The notes below the pieces were generated by a model. The model did not search any database. It saw nothing but the letters and a program-made list of their open reading frames with translations, and was not told the origin of the DNA. A stretch of DNA of 37,097 nt from CAZGMC01 sp964526565. Lineage in GTDB: Bacteria > Pseudomonadota > Alphaproteobacteria > DSM-16000 > Inquilinaceae. Where the stretch lies: contig CAZGMC010000033.1 in the NCBI GenBank assembly GCA_964526565.1, positions 1 through 37,097 of the forward strand, written 5' to 3'. Made by a program: the position numbers and the translations under genes. Below are positions 7,263 through 14,459 of the stretch, in pieces (the first letter of the stretch is position 1; every line of letters begins with the position of its first letter).

Positions 7263-8347
7263 GCACGCCCCACTCGTGGACCCGCCAGCCCACCGGTTGG
7301 CGGGTCCGCGGTCCGGACCGGGCCAAGCTGGTGCCGCACCAGCGGCTGCAGCCGCGCCCACACGGCGGTCTCGTCCAGGCCGGCCAGGCACGGCGGCGGT
7401 GCGTTGGGGTCGTCGGCGATGCGGCAGGACCGGCTGCGGCACGGCGCGCAGGGCAGCTCGGACACCAGGTGCACCTGCCCCGGCCCGCGCGTGCCGACCA
7501 GGTGCGGCGTGGTCGGTCCGTACAGAGACACCGCCGGCACGCCCAGCGCCGCTGCCAGGTGGCCCAGCCCGGTATCGACCGCCGCCACCCCGGCGGCACC
7601 GGCGATCAGCCCGCCGGCATGCGCCAGCGTCGGCGTCGCGACGATATGGACGTGAGCGAAGCCGGCGGCGATCGCCTCGGCCCGCGCCTGATCGGCGCCG
7701 CCCGGCCCCGGCACACACACGGCCAGCCCGGCGCCGCCGGCGAGCTCCGCCAGGCCGCGCCAGCGCGCCACCGGCCACAGCTTGGTCCGCCACGTCGTGC
7801 CGTGGAGAAACACCAGGTACGGCGCCGGCACCACCGCGGCGGGCAGCACCGCGATGTCCAGGCCGTAGTCCGGCGGCCCGTCCGGCAGCGGATAGCCCAG
7901 CGCCGCGGCGAACAGGGCACGCACCCGGTCGATGGCGTGGCGCGAGCGGTCGATGCGATGGCGGTGGCGGTAGGCCAGCGGCGCCAGCCGCTCGCGCACC
8001 GAGGCCGTATCGAAGCCGTGCACCGGCCCGCGCGCCAGCGCCGCGATGGCCGCGCTCTTGTACAGGCCCTGGGCGTCGATCACGGCATCGTAGCGCTCGG
8101 CCCGCAACGCCGCCAGCAGGGCGCGCGCCTCGCCGACCACGCCCTGCCGCGGCCGCCGGCGCCAGCGGCGCAGCGCCACCGGGACGGTCCGCGCCACGGC
8201 CGGATGCCAGCCGGGCAGCTCCGCCAGCCCCTCCTCCACCACCCAGTCGAAACGGATGCCGGGGCGGGCCCGCGCGGCATCGGTGACGGCGGGGAAGGTG
8301 TGGATCACGTCGCCGATCGACGACGTCTTCACGATCAGGACGGTCAA
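7250..8347 (-). CDS. waaC: heptosyltransferase I (GT9), WaaC-like
   Basis: A 365-residue family 9 glycosyltransferase. The N-terminus VLIVKTSSIGDVIHTFPAV is the classic WaaC start. The C-terminal nucleotide-binding half has AAVDTGLGHLAAALGVPAV followed by LYGPTTPHLVGTRG. It adds the first L-glycero-D-manno-heptose to Kdo in the LPS inner core at the cytoplasmic membrane face. The start is taken as a TTG at 8347, overlapping the waaF stop by 4 bases (TTGA); no ATG fits the homology. The C-terminal 30 or so residues beyond the fold contain a Cys cluster (LPCAPCRSRSC) and a strong DNA hairpin. The 3' end overlaps the convergent DUF4168 gene by 13 bases. Confidence 0.87.
   Translation of the reverse strand: MTVLIVKTSSIGDVIHTFPAVTDAARARPGIRFDWVVEEGLAELPGWHPAVARTVPVALRRWRRRPRQGVVGEARALLAALRAERYDAVIDAQGLYKSAAIAALARGPVHGFDTASVRERLAPLAYRHRHRIDRSRHAIDRVRALFAAALGYPLPDGPPDYGLDIAVLPAAVVPAPYLVFLHGTTWRTKLWPVARWRGLAELAGGAGLAVCVPGPGGADQARAEAIAAGFAHVHIVATPTLAHAGGLIAGAAGVAAVDTGLGHLAAALGVPAVSLYGPTTPHLVGTRGPGQVHLVSELPCAPCRSRSCRIADDPNAPPPCLAGLDETAVWARLQPLVRHQLGPVRTADPPTGGLAGPRVGRAYCV
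7278..7307. terminator. perfect 10-bp hairpin between convergent genes
   Basis: GGACCCGCCA (7278-7287), a 10-base loop, then TGGCGGGTCC (7298-7307), fully complementary. It lies 16 bases after the DUF4168 stop and inside the 3' coding end of convergent waaC. There is no T-tract on either side, so it may be a U-less or Rho-assisted terminator acting on the plus-strand transcript. Confidence 0.45.
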
Positions 8348-9345
8348 GGCGGCTCCAGCGCCCGCTCGACGCGCTCCGGCTCCAGGCCGCGCAGGCAGTT
8401 GAGGTGGCCGAGGGGGCACGTCCGTTGATAACAGGGGCTGCACGGCAGGGCAAGCGACAGCACTTTTGCCCGTTCAGAGAGTGGCGGCGTCATGGCCGGG
8501 CTGGACGAGCCGAACAGCGCCACAACCGGCCGGCCCAGCGCCGCCGCCACGTGCATCAGGCCGGAGTCGTTGGTGACCACCGCGTCGGCCAGCGCCAGCA
8601 GCGCCACCGCCTGGCCGAGGCTGGTGCGTCCGGCCAGGTCGACGACGCCGCCGGCCGCCGCGGCGATCTCTGCCGTCACGGCGGCGTCGGCCGGCGAGCC
8701 GAACAGCCACACCGCCCAGCCCTGCGCCAGCCGGCGCCGCGCCAGCGTCGCGAAGTGTTCCGCCGGCCAGCGCTTGGCCAGGCCGTACTCGGCGCCGGGG
8801 CAGACCGCCAGCAGCGGCCGGTCCGGCCGGGCCAGGCCGACCGCCGCCAGCGCGGCGTCGGTGTGCGCGGCCGTCACGTGCAGCCGTGGCGGCACGATCA
8901 CCGGCGGCGGTGCGTCGCGCGGCCCGGCCAGCGCCACGAAGCGGTCCACGGTGCGCGGCAGCCGGGCCGTGTCGAGCCGCCGCGCGTCGTTGAGCAGGCC
9001 GCGGCGCAGCTCGCCGACATAGCCGGTGCGCCGCGGGATGTGCGCCCAGAACGGCACCAGCGCCGACTTGAACGAGTTGGGCAGGACCACGGCCCAGCCG
9101 TAGCGGCCGCGCAGGCCGCGCGCCAGCCGCCGCCGCTCGCCCAGGCCCAGCCGGCCGCGCCCGACCGGCTGCACCACGGCGCCATCCACCTCCGGCATGT
9201 GGTCGAGCAGCGGGTGCGTCCACGGCGGCGCCAGCACCTCGACGCGGCGGTCCGGCCGGTCGCGCTTGAGCGCCGCGAACAGGCTGTGCGCCATGACCAT
9301 GTCGCCGACCCAGGCCGGCCCGACCACCAGCACCGCGTCGGTCAT
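8344..9345 (-). CDS. waaF: heptosyltransferase II (GT9), WaaF-like
   Basis: A 333-residue family 9 glycosyltransferase that adds the second heptose of the LPS inner core. Family marks are the N-terminal VLVVGPAWVGDMVMAHSLF, then CPGAEYGLAKRWPAEHFATL (about 190-210), VTNDSGLMHVAAALGRPVV and LFGSSSPAMTPPLS (nucleotide-sugar site), and the WaaF-typical Cys-rich end PCSPCYQRTCPLGHLNCL. The ATG at 9345 overlaps the stop of the upstream EEP gene by 4 bases, and its own stop overlaps waaC. The three genes are therefore one translationally coupled operon. Confidence 0.9.
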   Translation of the reverse strand: MTDAVLVVGPAWVGDMVMAHSLFAALKRDRPDRRVEVLAPPWTHPLLDHMPEVDGAVVQPVGRGRLGLGERRRLARGLRGRYGWAVVLPNSFKSALVPFWAHIPRRTGYVGELRRGLLNDARRLDTARLPRTVDRFVALAGPRDAPPPVIVPPRLHVTAAHTDAALAAVGLARPDRPLLAVCPGAEYGLAKRWPAEHFATLARRRLAQGWAVWLFGSPADAAVTAEIAAAAGGVVDLAGRTSLGQAVALLALADAVVTNDSGLMHVAAALGRPVVALFGSSSPAMTPPLSERAKVLSLALPCSPCYQRTCPLGHLNCLRGLEPERVERALEPP

Positions 9346-10256
9346 GGCGCCGGCACCGCCCGCGGGCCCGTGGCGGCGTCCCCCGCCGGTCCGGCCGGTC
9401 CGGCCGGTCCGACCGGTCCGCCGGGCACGAGCTCCAGGGCCACGCGCGGATGGTCGGAGGCGCCGACGTCGCACACCGAGGCGCCGACGGCCTCGAACCC
9501 GCGGGCCATGATCCAGTCGACGCTGTCCGGCCGCGGCGGCAGACCGGGCAGGTTGCCGTTGCTGACGACCACGTCGGGCCGCGTCAGGATGGCCAGGATG
9601 GCCGGGTGGTCGGCTGTGGTGTTCATATCGCCCATCAGGATCGCCGGCGGCGGCGCCGCCAGGAACAGCTCCAGCAGCGCCGGCAGCTGGCGCTCGCGGT
9701 CCGCGACCCGGTCGACATGGGCGACCAGCACGGTCACCGGCACACCCTCGTACAGCAGCCGGGCGACCAGCACGTTGCGCCGCGCGGTCGACCCGGCATG
9801 CAGCAGCGGCACCCGCACCCAGCCCAGCACCGGCAGCGCCGACAGCAGGCCGTTGCCGAAATGGGCATGGCCGAAGCGCCACTCGGTCGGCGCGAACACC
9901 GCCGCCAGGTCAAGCCGGTCGGCCAGCCGGAACGCCTGGTTCTCGCCCAGGCCGAACACGGCGCCACCGCCGACCTCGTTCAGGCCCGCCACGTCGATGC
10001 CGGTCAGACAGGCCGCCGTGCGCCACAGGTCGACGTCGCCGTCGGCGCCGCGTCCGCGGCGGATGTTGAACTGCGCCACCGACAGGGCCGGCCCGATGTG
10101 CGCCGGCGCCGTCGCCGCCATCTGCGGCCCGATCCCCGCCGCCGGCCCGGTCGGCTGGCGGACGGCAAGCCAGGCGTACAGGCCCAGGACCAGCGCAGTC
10201 ACGACGGCGGCGACGATCAGCCAGCGGTGCCGGTGCGTTGTCAACCTCTGAAACAT
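9342..10256 (-). CDS. membrane-anchored EEP-family hydrolase with collagen-like tail
   Basis: A 304-residue member of the endonuclease/exonuclease/phosphatase superfamily. An N-terminal membrane anchor (WLIVAAVVTALVLGLYAWLAV, about 13-33) is followed by catalytic strands: SVAQFNIRRG, LNEVGGG (metal Glu), LVAHVDR, ILMGDMNTTADHPA (GDxN motif) and GASDHPRVALEL (SDH motif). The active site thus looks intact and is probably periplasmic. The last 25 residues contain GPVGPAGPAGPAG, a collagen-like run encoded by 9-bp DNA repeats. It is the first gene of the waaF-waaC operon (4-bp overlap). The substrate could be a lipid-linked or nucleotide phosphodiester, but this is not determinable here. Confidence 0.8.
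   Translation of the reverse strand: MFQRLTTHRHRWLIVAAVVTALVLGLYAWLAVRQPTGPAAGIGPQMAATAPAHIGPALSVAQFNIRRGRGADGDVDLWRTAACLTGIDVAGLNEVGGGAVFGLGENQAFRLADRLDLAAVFAPTEWRFGHAHFGNGLLSALPVLGWVRVPLLHAGSTARRNVLVARLLYEGVPVTVLVAHVDRVADRERQLPALLELFLAAPPPAILMGDMNTTADHPAILAILTRPDVVVSNGNLPGLPPRPDSVDWIMARGFEAVGASVCDVGASDHPRVALELVPGGPVGPAGPAGPAGDAATGPRAVPAP
9385..9420. repeat. 9-bp tandem repeat x4 (collagen-like codons)
   Basis: Four tandem copies of GCCGGTCCG, the last reading ACCGGTCCG, lie in frame in the 3' end of the EEP gene and encode Gly-Pro-Ala / Gly-Pro-Val triplets on the minus strand. Copy number can change by 9 bp without breaking the frame. Confidence 0.85.
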
Positions 10257-10347
10257 GGCAAAGAAACCAGGGGTATTCCGACGGGTCGGACTGGAACTCG
10301 AAGCATATTATCAATCCGTCAACACATGGTCGCTACCGTGACATTGC

Positions 10348-10359
10348 GGCGTTAACGCC
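10348..10359. promoter_or_regulatory. 12-bp palindrome upstream of chemoreceptor
   Basis: GGCGTTAACGCC is a perfect palindrome about 190 bases upstream of the chemoreceptor start, in a locally AT-richer stretch between divergent genes. It may be an operator. The TTAA here is followed after 7 bases by TATT, one base off the CtrA half-site spacing (TTAA-N7-TTAA), which is suggestive only. Confidence 0.25.
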
Positions 10360-10545
10360 AATTATTCGTTATCTAAGTGACACCGCCGTGACGACTTGTT
10401 ACCCGTCGCGGAGTGTTGCTGCCTGCCGGGTGGTCGTCCGCCCCGCCGACCGGTGCAGCGACACGGCTGCAGCAGCTGCGGCGCCGTCGCGACCTGACGC
10501 CAATCGCCCGGCACCCGGAACCCGACGGAATCAGGAGTACAGGAC

Positions 10546-12228
10546 ATGCTCGGCAGGGTCACGATCGGGGTTCGCCTGCTGGTGATTGCCGCCTTGGCCG
10601 TGATCGGCATGGGCGCCATCGCCATGATCGGCGTGCTCAACCTCTATGGCAACCTGATGTCCGACCGCGAGACCATAATCCAGTACCTCGTTGAGACGGC
10701 GGCGGCCGTCGTCGACCATCATGCCGACCGGGTCCGGTCGGGACAGGCGAGCCCGCAGGAGGCCCAGGCGGCGGCGCTGGCCGCCCTGCGCGACCTGCGC
10801 TACGGCGGCAGCGAATACTTCTGGGTCATGGACACCGGCGGGATCATGCTCATGCACCCGGTCGATGAGTCTCTGGTCGGGCGCGACCAGCGGCGGCTGC
10901 GCGATGCCGAACACACACTGTTCATTGCCGAGATCCTGCACACGGCCACGCGCGATGGCCGCGGCTTTTCCTCCTATGTGTGGCCCCGGCCGGGATCAGC
11001 GGAGCCGCAGCCCAAGCTGTCCTACTTCATCGCCGTCCCCGAGTGGCAATGGGTGATCGTTTCCGGCATCTACATCGACGATGTCGACGACCTGTTCCGC
11101 AGCGAGGTGCTGAGGACGGGCGGGCTGGCGCTTGTGCTGCTGCTGCTGGTTGGCGGAGCCGCCCTGGTGATCGGCCGCAGCATCGCCGGCCCCCTGGCCC
11201 AGATCACGACGAAGATGCGGCGGCTGGCCGGCAACGACCACGCCATCGCCATCCCCTTTACCGACAACCGCGACGAGGTGGGCGAACTGGCCCGCGCGCT
11301 CGAGGTCTTCCGCGACAATGCCATTGAGGCCGACCGGCTGCGCGGCGAGGAGGTGGCCCGGATGCAATCGGCGGAGGACCGCCGCGCCGCGATGCAGCGG
11401 ACTGCCGGCGCCTTCGACGAGGACGTCAAGGGCGTGGTTGAAAGCCTTTCCTCTGCTGCCACCGAGCTGCAGTCGACGGCCCAGGCGATGGCCACGATTG
11501 CCGGGCAGACCAGCACCCAGTCAGCGGCAGTGGCAGCCGCTTCCCGCCAGGCCGAGGGCAACGTCCAGACCGTCGCCGCCGCGGCCGACGAGTTGAGCGC
11601 CTCGATCGGCGAGATCACCCGCCAGGTCGAGACTGCGGCGCAGATCGCCCGCGGCGCCGTCAACGAGGCCGACCGCACCAGCGCCACCATGCAGGGGCTC
11701 AACGCCGCCGCCGAGAAGATCGGCGACGTGGTCCGGCTGATCGAGGGCATTGCCGGTCAGGTCAACCTGCTGGCCCTCAATGCCACGATCGAGGCGGCCC
11801 GCGCCGGCGAGGCGGGCAAGGGCTTCGCCGTGGTCGCCAACGAGGTCAAGACCCTGGCCAACCAGACCGGCAATGCGACCAAGGAGATCGCCGAACAGAT
11901 CGCCGGCGTCCAGGCCGAGGCGACGCGGGCGGCCGACGCCATCGGCTCGATCACCGGCACGATCCGGCGCATCGACGAGATCGCCACGGCCATTGCCTCC
12001 GCCGTGGAGCAGCAGGGGGCCGCGACCTGCGAGATCTCGCGCAATGTCCAGCAGGCCGCCCTCGGCACCGCCGAGGTGAGCCGGACCATCGCCCTGGTGA
12101 CCGACGCCGCCGGCGAGACGAGCGGCGCCTCGACTCGCGTGCTGGAGGCGGCCCGTCAACTGCTGAACCAGTCCGGGGTGCTGCGCGAGGTCGTGACCGG
12201 CTTCATCGGCAAGGTCAAGGCCGGCTGA
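10546..12228 (+). CDS. methyl-accepting chemotaxis protein with Cache sensor
   Basis: A 560-residue transmembrane chemoreceptor. TM1 is at about residues 8-33. A periplasmic single-Cache domain (about 40-185) has the family core YGGSEYFWVMDTGGIMLMHP. TM2 is at about 190-213 and HAMP at about 214-268. The cytoplasmic signalling coiled coil has its hairpin tip at about 395-440 (IEGIAGQVNLLALNATIEAA, FAVVANEVKTLA), which binds CheA/CheW. No C-terminal NWETF-type CheR tether is present. Cache_2-type sensors usually bind small carboxylates or other metabolites. AGGAG lies 8 bases before the ATG. It stands alone, with no che genes nearby. Confidence 0.93.
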   Translation: MLGRVTIGVRLLVIAALAVIGMGAIAMIGVLNLYGNLMSDRETIIQYLVETAAAVVDHHADRVRSGQASPQEAQAAALAALRDLRYGGSEYFWVMDTGGIMLMHPVDESLVGRDQRRLRDAEHTLFIAEILHTATRDGRGFSSYVWPRPGSAEPQPKLSYFIAVPEWQWVIVSGIYIDDVDDLFRSEVLRTGGLALVLLLLVGGAALVIGRSIAGPLAQITTKMRRLAGNDHAIAIPFTDNRDEVGELARALEVFRDNAIEADRLRGEEVARMQSAEDRRAAMQRTAGAFDEDVKGVVESLSSAATELQSTAQAMATIAGQTSTQSAAVAAASRQAEGNVQTVAAAADELSASIGEITRQVETAAQIARGAVNEADRTSATMQGLNAAAEKIGDVVRLIEGIAGQVNLLALNATIEAARAGEAGKGFAVVANEVKTLANQTGNATKEIAEQIAGVQAEATRAADAIGSITGTIRRIDEIATAIASAVEQQGAATCEISRNVQQAALGTAEVSRTIALVTDAAGETSGASTRVLEAARQLLNQSGVLREVVTGFIGKVKAG

Positions 12229-12460
12229 ACGAGGTGCGGGCTGCGCGCATCGGCGACCGGGCCGGGAGGCGGGGCGCGGGGCGCGGGGGGGTGGGGAACG
12301 CCCCACAACTCTGAATGGTCCTTTGCTGCATGCCGGCAACCATGGTAAAGACCAGGGACGCGACACCTGAAACGATCCGCACCGCCAACAGAATGGCCAG
12401 CAGCAGCAGTTGGACAAACAGCAAGGTGCTTCTGATTTTATGACTTATTTTCTCAGTCAT
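12215..12460 (-). CDS. small single-pass membrane protein, hypothetical
   Basis: An 81-residue frame whose ATG (12460) is preceded by GGAGGA at 6 bases' distance, a near-ideal ribosome site. Residues 1-9 are polar and basic (MTEKISHKI) and about 10-44 form one or two hydrophobic helices (LLFVQLLLLAILLAVRIVSG). The Pro/Arg-rich tail is encoded by the C-rich strand of a G-tract block and may not be conserved. The end overlaps the convergent chemoreceptor by 14 bases. The family is not recognised. The strong ribosome site and clean membrane segment are the reasons to call it. Confidence 0.5.
   Translation of the reverse strand: MTEKISHKIRSTLLFVQLLLLAILLAVRIVSGVASLVFTMVAGMQQRTIQSCGAFPTPPRPAPRLPARSPMRAARTSFSRP
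12264..12296 (+). other. potential G-quadruplex run
   Basis: Five G-runs of 3-7 bases separated by 1-4 bases stand on the plus strand, just after the chemoreceptor stop. Adjacent GTGGGG-AACG-CCCCAC (12291-12306) can form a short hairpin. Together they could slow or end transcription from the chemoreceptor gene; this is a sequence prediction only. Confidence 0.35.
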
Positions 12461-12582
12461 GTCGGTTCCTCCGGCATGTCGGGCGACATACTGGAAGAGA
12501 CTCCACACAACCAATTAAGAAATTACTTTGCTACCGAATGATATTGCCGCGGGCGCGGCGAGCCTGCCGCCGGGCATCGGCG

Positions 12583-13416
12583 TCAGTCGCGCCGCGCGCG
12601 GATCAGCACCGTCCCGTCCGCCGCCTGCAGCAGCAGGGCGCCGGTGTCGTCGATGTCGCCGGTGTCGTCGGTGTCGTTGATGTCGCCGGTGTCGTCGATG
12701 TCGCCGGTGTCGTCGATGTCGAAGCGGGCGACCGACTCCAGCGCCTCCAGAAACCTGCGCTCCTGCGCCATCAGTGGCTCGGCGCACGCCATCATGCTCG
12801 ATCCGGCGGGGCCGAAGCTCAGCCCTTCGCCGGTCAGCGTGTAGGCCGCGAAGTAGCGGTTGCAGCCCGCAGTCCCGGCGATGCGGTCATCGGGACCAAA
12901 GTCGATCGTCACCCGCGAGCTGTCGATGATGCCGCCGCCGGCGATGTCCTCGACCACCCACTCCGGTCCGGTCAGCAGCTCGACCGGCGCGCCGCCGCAG
13001 CCCGACAGGACGCCATCCCCGATCGCCACCGTGACGGTTTTCGGGTGCGGCATGCCGGTGGCGCTGTCGCGGCACAGCGCATCCGTGATCCGCACCGCGG
13101 CATCCAGCTCCGGCACGCGATAGACGGTCGCCCCGTCCTCGGTCTCCGCTGCCGGCAGCGGCGCCTCGCCGCGCTGCATGCCGTAATCGGTGACGAGGAC
13201 GATGCGGTCATCGGCCAGCTCGATGTGCCACCCCGGCTCGTTGCCCCCGGCCCGGAACGGCGTACCCGGTTCCGCCTCGGCCACGGCGTTGCCCGCACAT
13301 CCCGGCAGGATCATGGCGACGAGGAGCAGCGCAAGTGTGGGCATGGCGGCTGTGGGCATGGCGGCTGTGGGCATGGCGGCTGTGGGCATGGCGGCGGCAC
13401 CCCTTTCGCGGATCAC
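12583..13416 (-). CDS. META/HslJ-domain lipoprotein with internal tandem repeats
   Basis: A protein of up to 277 residues. The lipobox region LALLLVAMILPGCAGN gives a lipoprotein with Cys about residue 40. The first half (about 45-135) resembles the COG3650-type membrane-bound lysozyme-inhibitor/META companion domain (GNEPGWHIELADDRIVLVTDYG). The second half (about 145-277) is a META/HslJ domain (GPEWVVEDIAGGGI, IAGTAGCNRYFAAYTL, MMACAEPLMAQERRFLEAL). Two repeats disturb it: MPTAA tandem repeats before the signal peptide, each with its own ATG, and IDDTGD repeats inside the META domain. The start may be GTG 13416 or ATG 13389, which has AAAGGGG upstream. It is probably an outer-membrane or periplasmic stress lipoprotein. 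Confidence 0.78.
   Translation of the reverse strand: MIRERGAAAMPTAAMPTAAMPTAAMPTLALLLVAMILPGCAGNAVAEAEPGTPFRAGGNEPGWHIELADDRIVLVTDYGMQRGEAPLPAAETEDGATVYRVPELDAAVRITDALCRDSATGMPHPKTVTVAIGDGVLSGCGGAPVELLTGPEWVVEDIAGGGIIDSSRVTIDFGPDDRIAGTAGCNRYFAAYTLTGEGLSFGPAGSSMMACAEPLMAQERRFLEALESVARFDIDDTGDIDDTGDINDTDDTGDIDDTGALLLQAADGTVLIRARRD
12641..12721. repeat. 18-bp tandem repeat encoding Asp-rich insert
   Basis: Copies of CCGGTGTCGTCGATGTCG at 12641-12658, 12686-12703 and 12704-12721, with an expanded 27-bp variant at 12659-12685. The period is a multiple of 3, so it inserts IDDTGD-type residues in the META domain without a frame change. It is a candidate variable-number repeat. Confidence 0.9.
13336..13395. 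repeat. 15-bp tandem repeat x4 at lipoprotein start
   Basis: Four exact copies of TGTGGGCATGGCGGC. On the minus strand each encodes MPTAA-type residues and supplies an ATG, so the number of copies sets the length of the region before the signal peptide and the number of possible start codons. Confidence 0.95.
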
Positions 13417-13506
13417 CGTGCGGCCGTCCCGGCATCGGGAGGCCCATGAGGCCCGGGAGGCCCGGGGGACATCGCCCGGTGCGGCGCACGGATGCGCATG
13501 GATACA

Positions 13507-13704
13507 TCATGGCCGGGCCGGTGCAAGCAACCAGTCCGCTGTTGTGGTGCCGCGATGGTCTGCGCCCAGGGGTCGGCCCGGTTCGGGATCGATCACCAGC
13601 AGCGGCGCGCCCTCGGCAATCAGGCGCCGGGCCAGCACGCGCAGGAAAGCCGTTCGCAGGCCTCTGCCTGCCGCCTGACTGCATGGGACACCATTGCCGA
13701 GCCG
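13507..13704 (-). pseudogene. GNAT acetyltransferase remnant
   Basis: This frame, closed at both ends by stops, has no proper start. It contains AAGRGLRTAFLRVLARRL, then IAEGAPLLVIDP. GRGLxTAFLR is the acetyl-CoA binding motif A of GNAT enzymes, and the following helix and strand match AAC(6')-like acetyltransferases. The NxRAxxAYEKxGF segment expected after VIDP is absent. It is therefore an internal fragment of about 40 recognisable residues. Its upstream edge coincides with the dispersed repeat at 13703-13725. Confidence 0.45.
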
Positions 13705-13725
13705 TCAATTCAGCGACATGTCCCC
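13703..13725 (-). repeat. dispersed repeat, copy A
   Basis: Read on the minus strand it is GGGGACAT, 4 variable bases (GTCG), then CTGAATTGACG. The same 19 fixed bases with another 4-base core occur at 20690-20712 on the plus strand. It abuts the broken edge of the GNAT remnant, suggesting the end of a mobile or REP-like element. Confidence 0.6.
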
Positions 13726-13737
13726 GCACACCCCCGG

Positions 13738-14028
13738 TCACGCGGCCGGAACGTACCGCTCCACCTTGATCTCGTCGCTGCGCAGGCGGGCCTGGGCGGC
13801 GTCATGGCCGGCCTGCATCTTGACCAGCAAGTCCATGCTGACGCCAAAGGCCTTCTCCAGCCGCAGCGCCATCTCCGCAGACACCGCCGCCTTGCCGTTC
13901 ACCACATCCGACAAGGTCGCCCGGCGCACGCCCAGGACATCGGCCGCTTTTGCAATCGAAAGCCCGAGAGGATCAAGAATTTCGTCGCGGATGACCTCGC
14001 CGGGATGGGGCGGATTCTTCATGGACAT
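13738..14028 (-). CDS. higA: HigA-type antitoxin (XRE family)
   Basis: A 96-residue protein matching the HigA/VapI addiction-module antidote family: the N-terminal PPHPGEVIRDEILDPLGLSI, then a helix-turn-helix (AADVLGVRRATLSDVVNGKA, about residues 30-50) and RLEKAFGVSMDLLVKMQ. It binds its own promoter and neutralises the HigB ribonuclease. The start at 14028 (MSMKNPP) is favoured by AGGAG 7 bases upstream. It lies 10 bases downstream of higB, the toxin-first order typical of higBA. The palindrome in the higB promoter is its likely operator. Confidence 0.9.
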   Translation of the reverse strand: MSMKNPPHPGEVIRDEILDPLGLSIAKAADVLGVRRATLSDVVNGKAAVSAEMALRLEKAFGVSMDLLVKMQAGHDAAQARLRSDEIKVERYVPAA

Positions 14029-14038
14029 GGCACGTCTC

Positions 14039-14323
14039 CTAGTGATAGTCTTCAAAATTCAGATCACTGATGATGTTGTTCTTAATCAGGAACGTAATCC
14101 GCCAGTTTCCGGATACGGTTACTGCGAAATGGCCGCGTCGGGCGCCCTTGAGCGGGTGGAGCCGCCAACCCGGCATCGTTGCGACCTGGGAAAGGTCATC
14201 GGCAAATTCCAGAGCCGCGAGGATAGCCTTTACTTTCCTTACAAAGGGAGCGGGCAAACCACTAGGATCGTCATTGTCATAGAGTCGCCGCAGTCCTTTA
14301 TGCCGAAACGTTCCAATAAGCAT
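14039..14323 (-). CDS. higB: HigB-type toxin (RelE superfamily ribonuclease)
   Basis: A 94-residue protein with the HigB pattern: FRHKGLRRLYDNDDPSGL, a middle helix KVKAILAALEFADDL, WRLHPLKGARRGHFAVTVSG and NWRITFLIKNN. WRLHPLKG and the NWRITF strand hold the active-site basic residues of ribosome-dependent mRNA endonucleases of this family. The start is ATG 14323 (MLIGTFRHKG), which fits family length; the frame extends 9 codons upstream, but through the promoter. The -10 element ends only 5 bases before the ATG, so the mRNA may be leaderless. It is intact and paired with higA. Confidence 0.9.
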   Translation of the reverse strand: MLIGTFRHKGLRRLYDNDDPSGLPAPFVRKVKAILAALEFADDLSQVATMPGWRLHPLKGARRGHFAVTVSGNWRITFLIKNNIISDLNFEDYH

Positions 14324-14328
14324 AGCCC

Positions 14329-14357
14329 ACTGTACGGTTTCGCCGTACACCCGTCAA
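14329..14357 (-). promoter_or_regulatory. higBA promoter with embedded HigA operator
   Basis: On the minus strand TTGACG (14357-14352), 17 bases, TACAGT (14334-14329): a good sigma-70-type promoter. The perfect inverted repeat TGTACGG-N5-CCGTACA (14331-14349) fills the spacer and overlaps the -10, an ideal place for HigA/HigBA repression. The predicted start point falls at or next to the higB ATG (14323). Confidence 0.65.
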
Positions 14358-14459
14358 GCGGTCGTGCGCGTACCATGGCATCGCTTGAAAGGTGCAGCGG
14401 ATGGATGGACTACAAGGATAGAGGTGGCCTGCGGAATTCAGATTTCTTGGACGCCATGA

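Noticed and set aside
8404..10251. A 615-codon plus-strand frame opposite waaF and the EEP gene
   Set aside because: No domain, Arg/Gln/Pro-rich composition, and the opposite strand encodes clear families.
10348..10370. CtrA box (TTAA-N7-TTAA)
   Set aside because: The second half reads TATT, and a single imperfect site is expected by chance; only the palindrome was kept as an observation.
13336..13395. CRISPR-like repeat
   Set aside because: Four 15-bp units follow each other without spacers and are in frame inside a lipoprotein gene.
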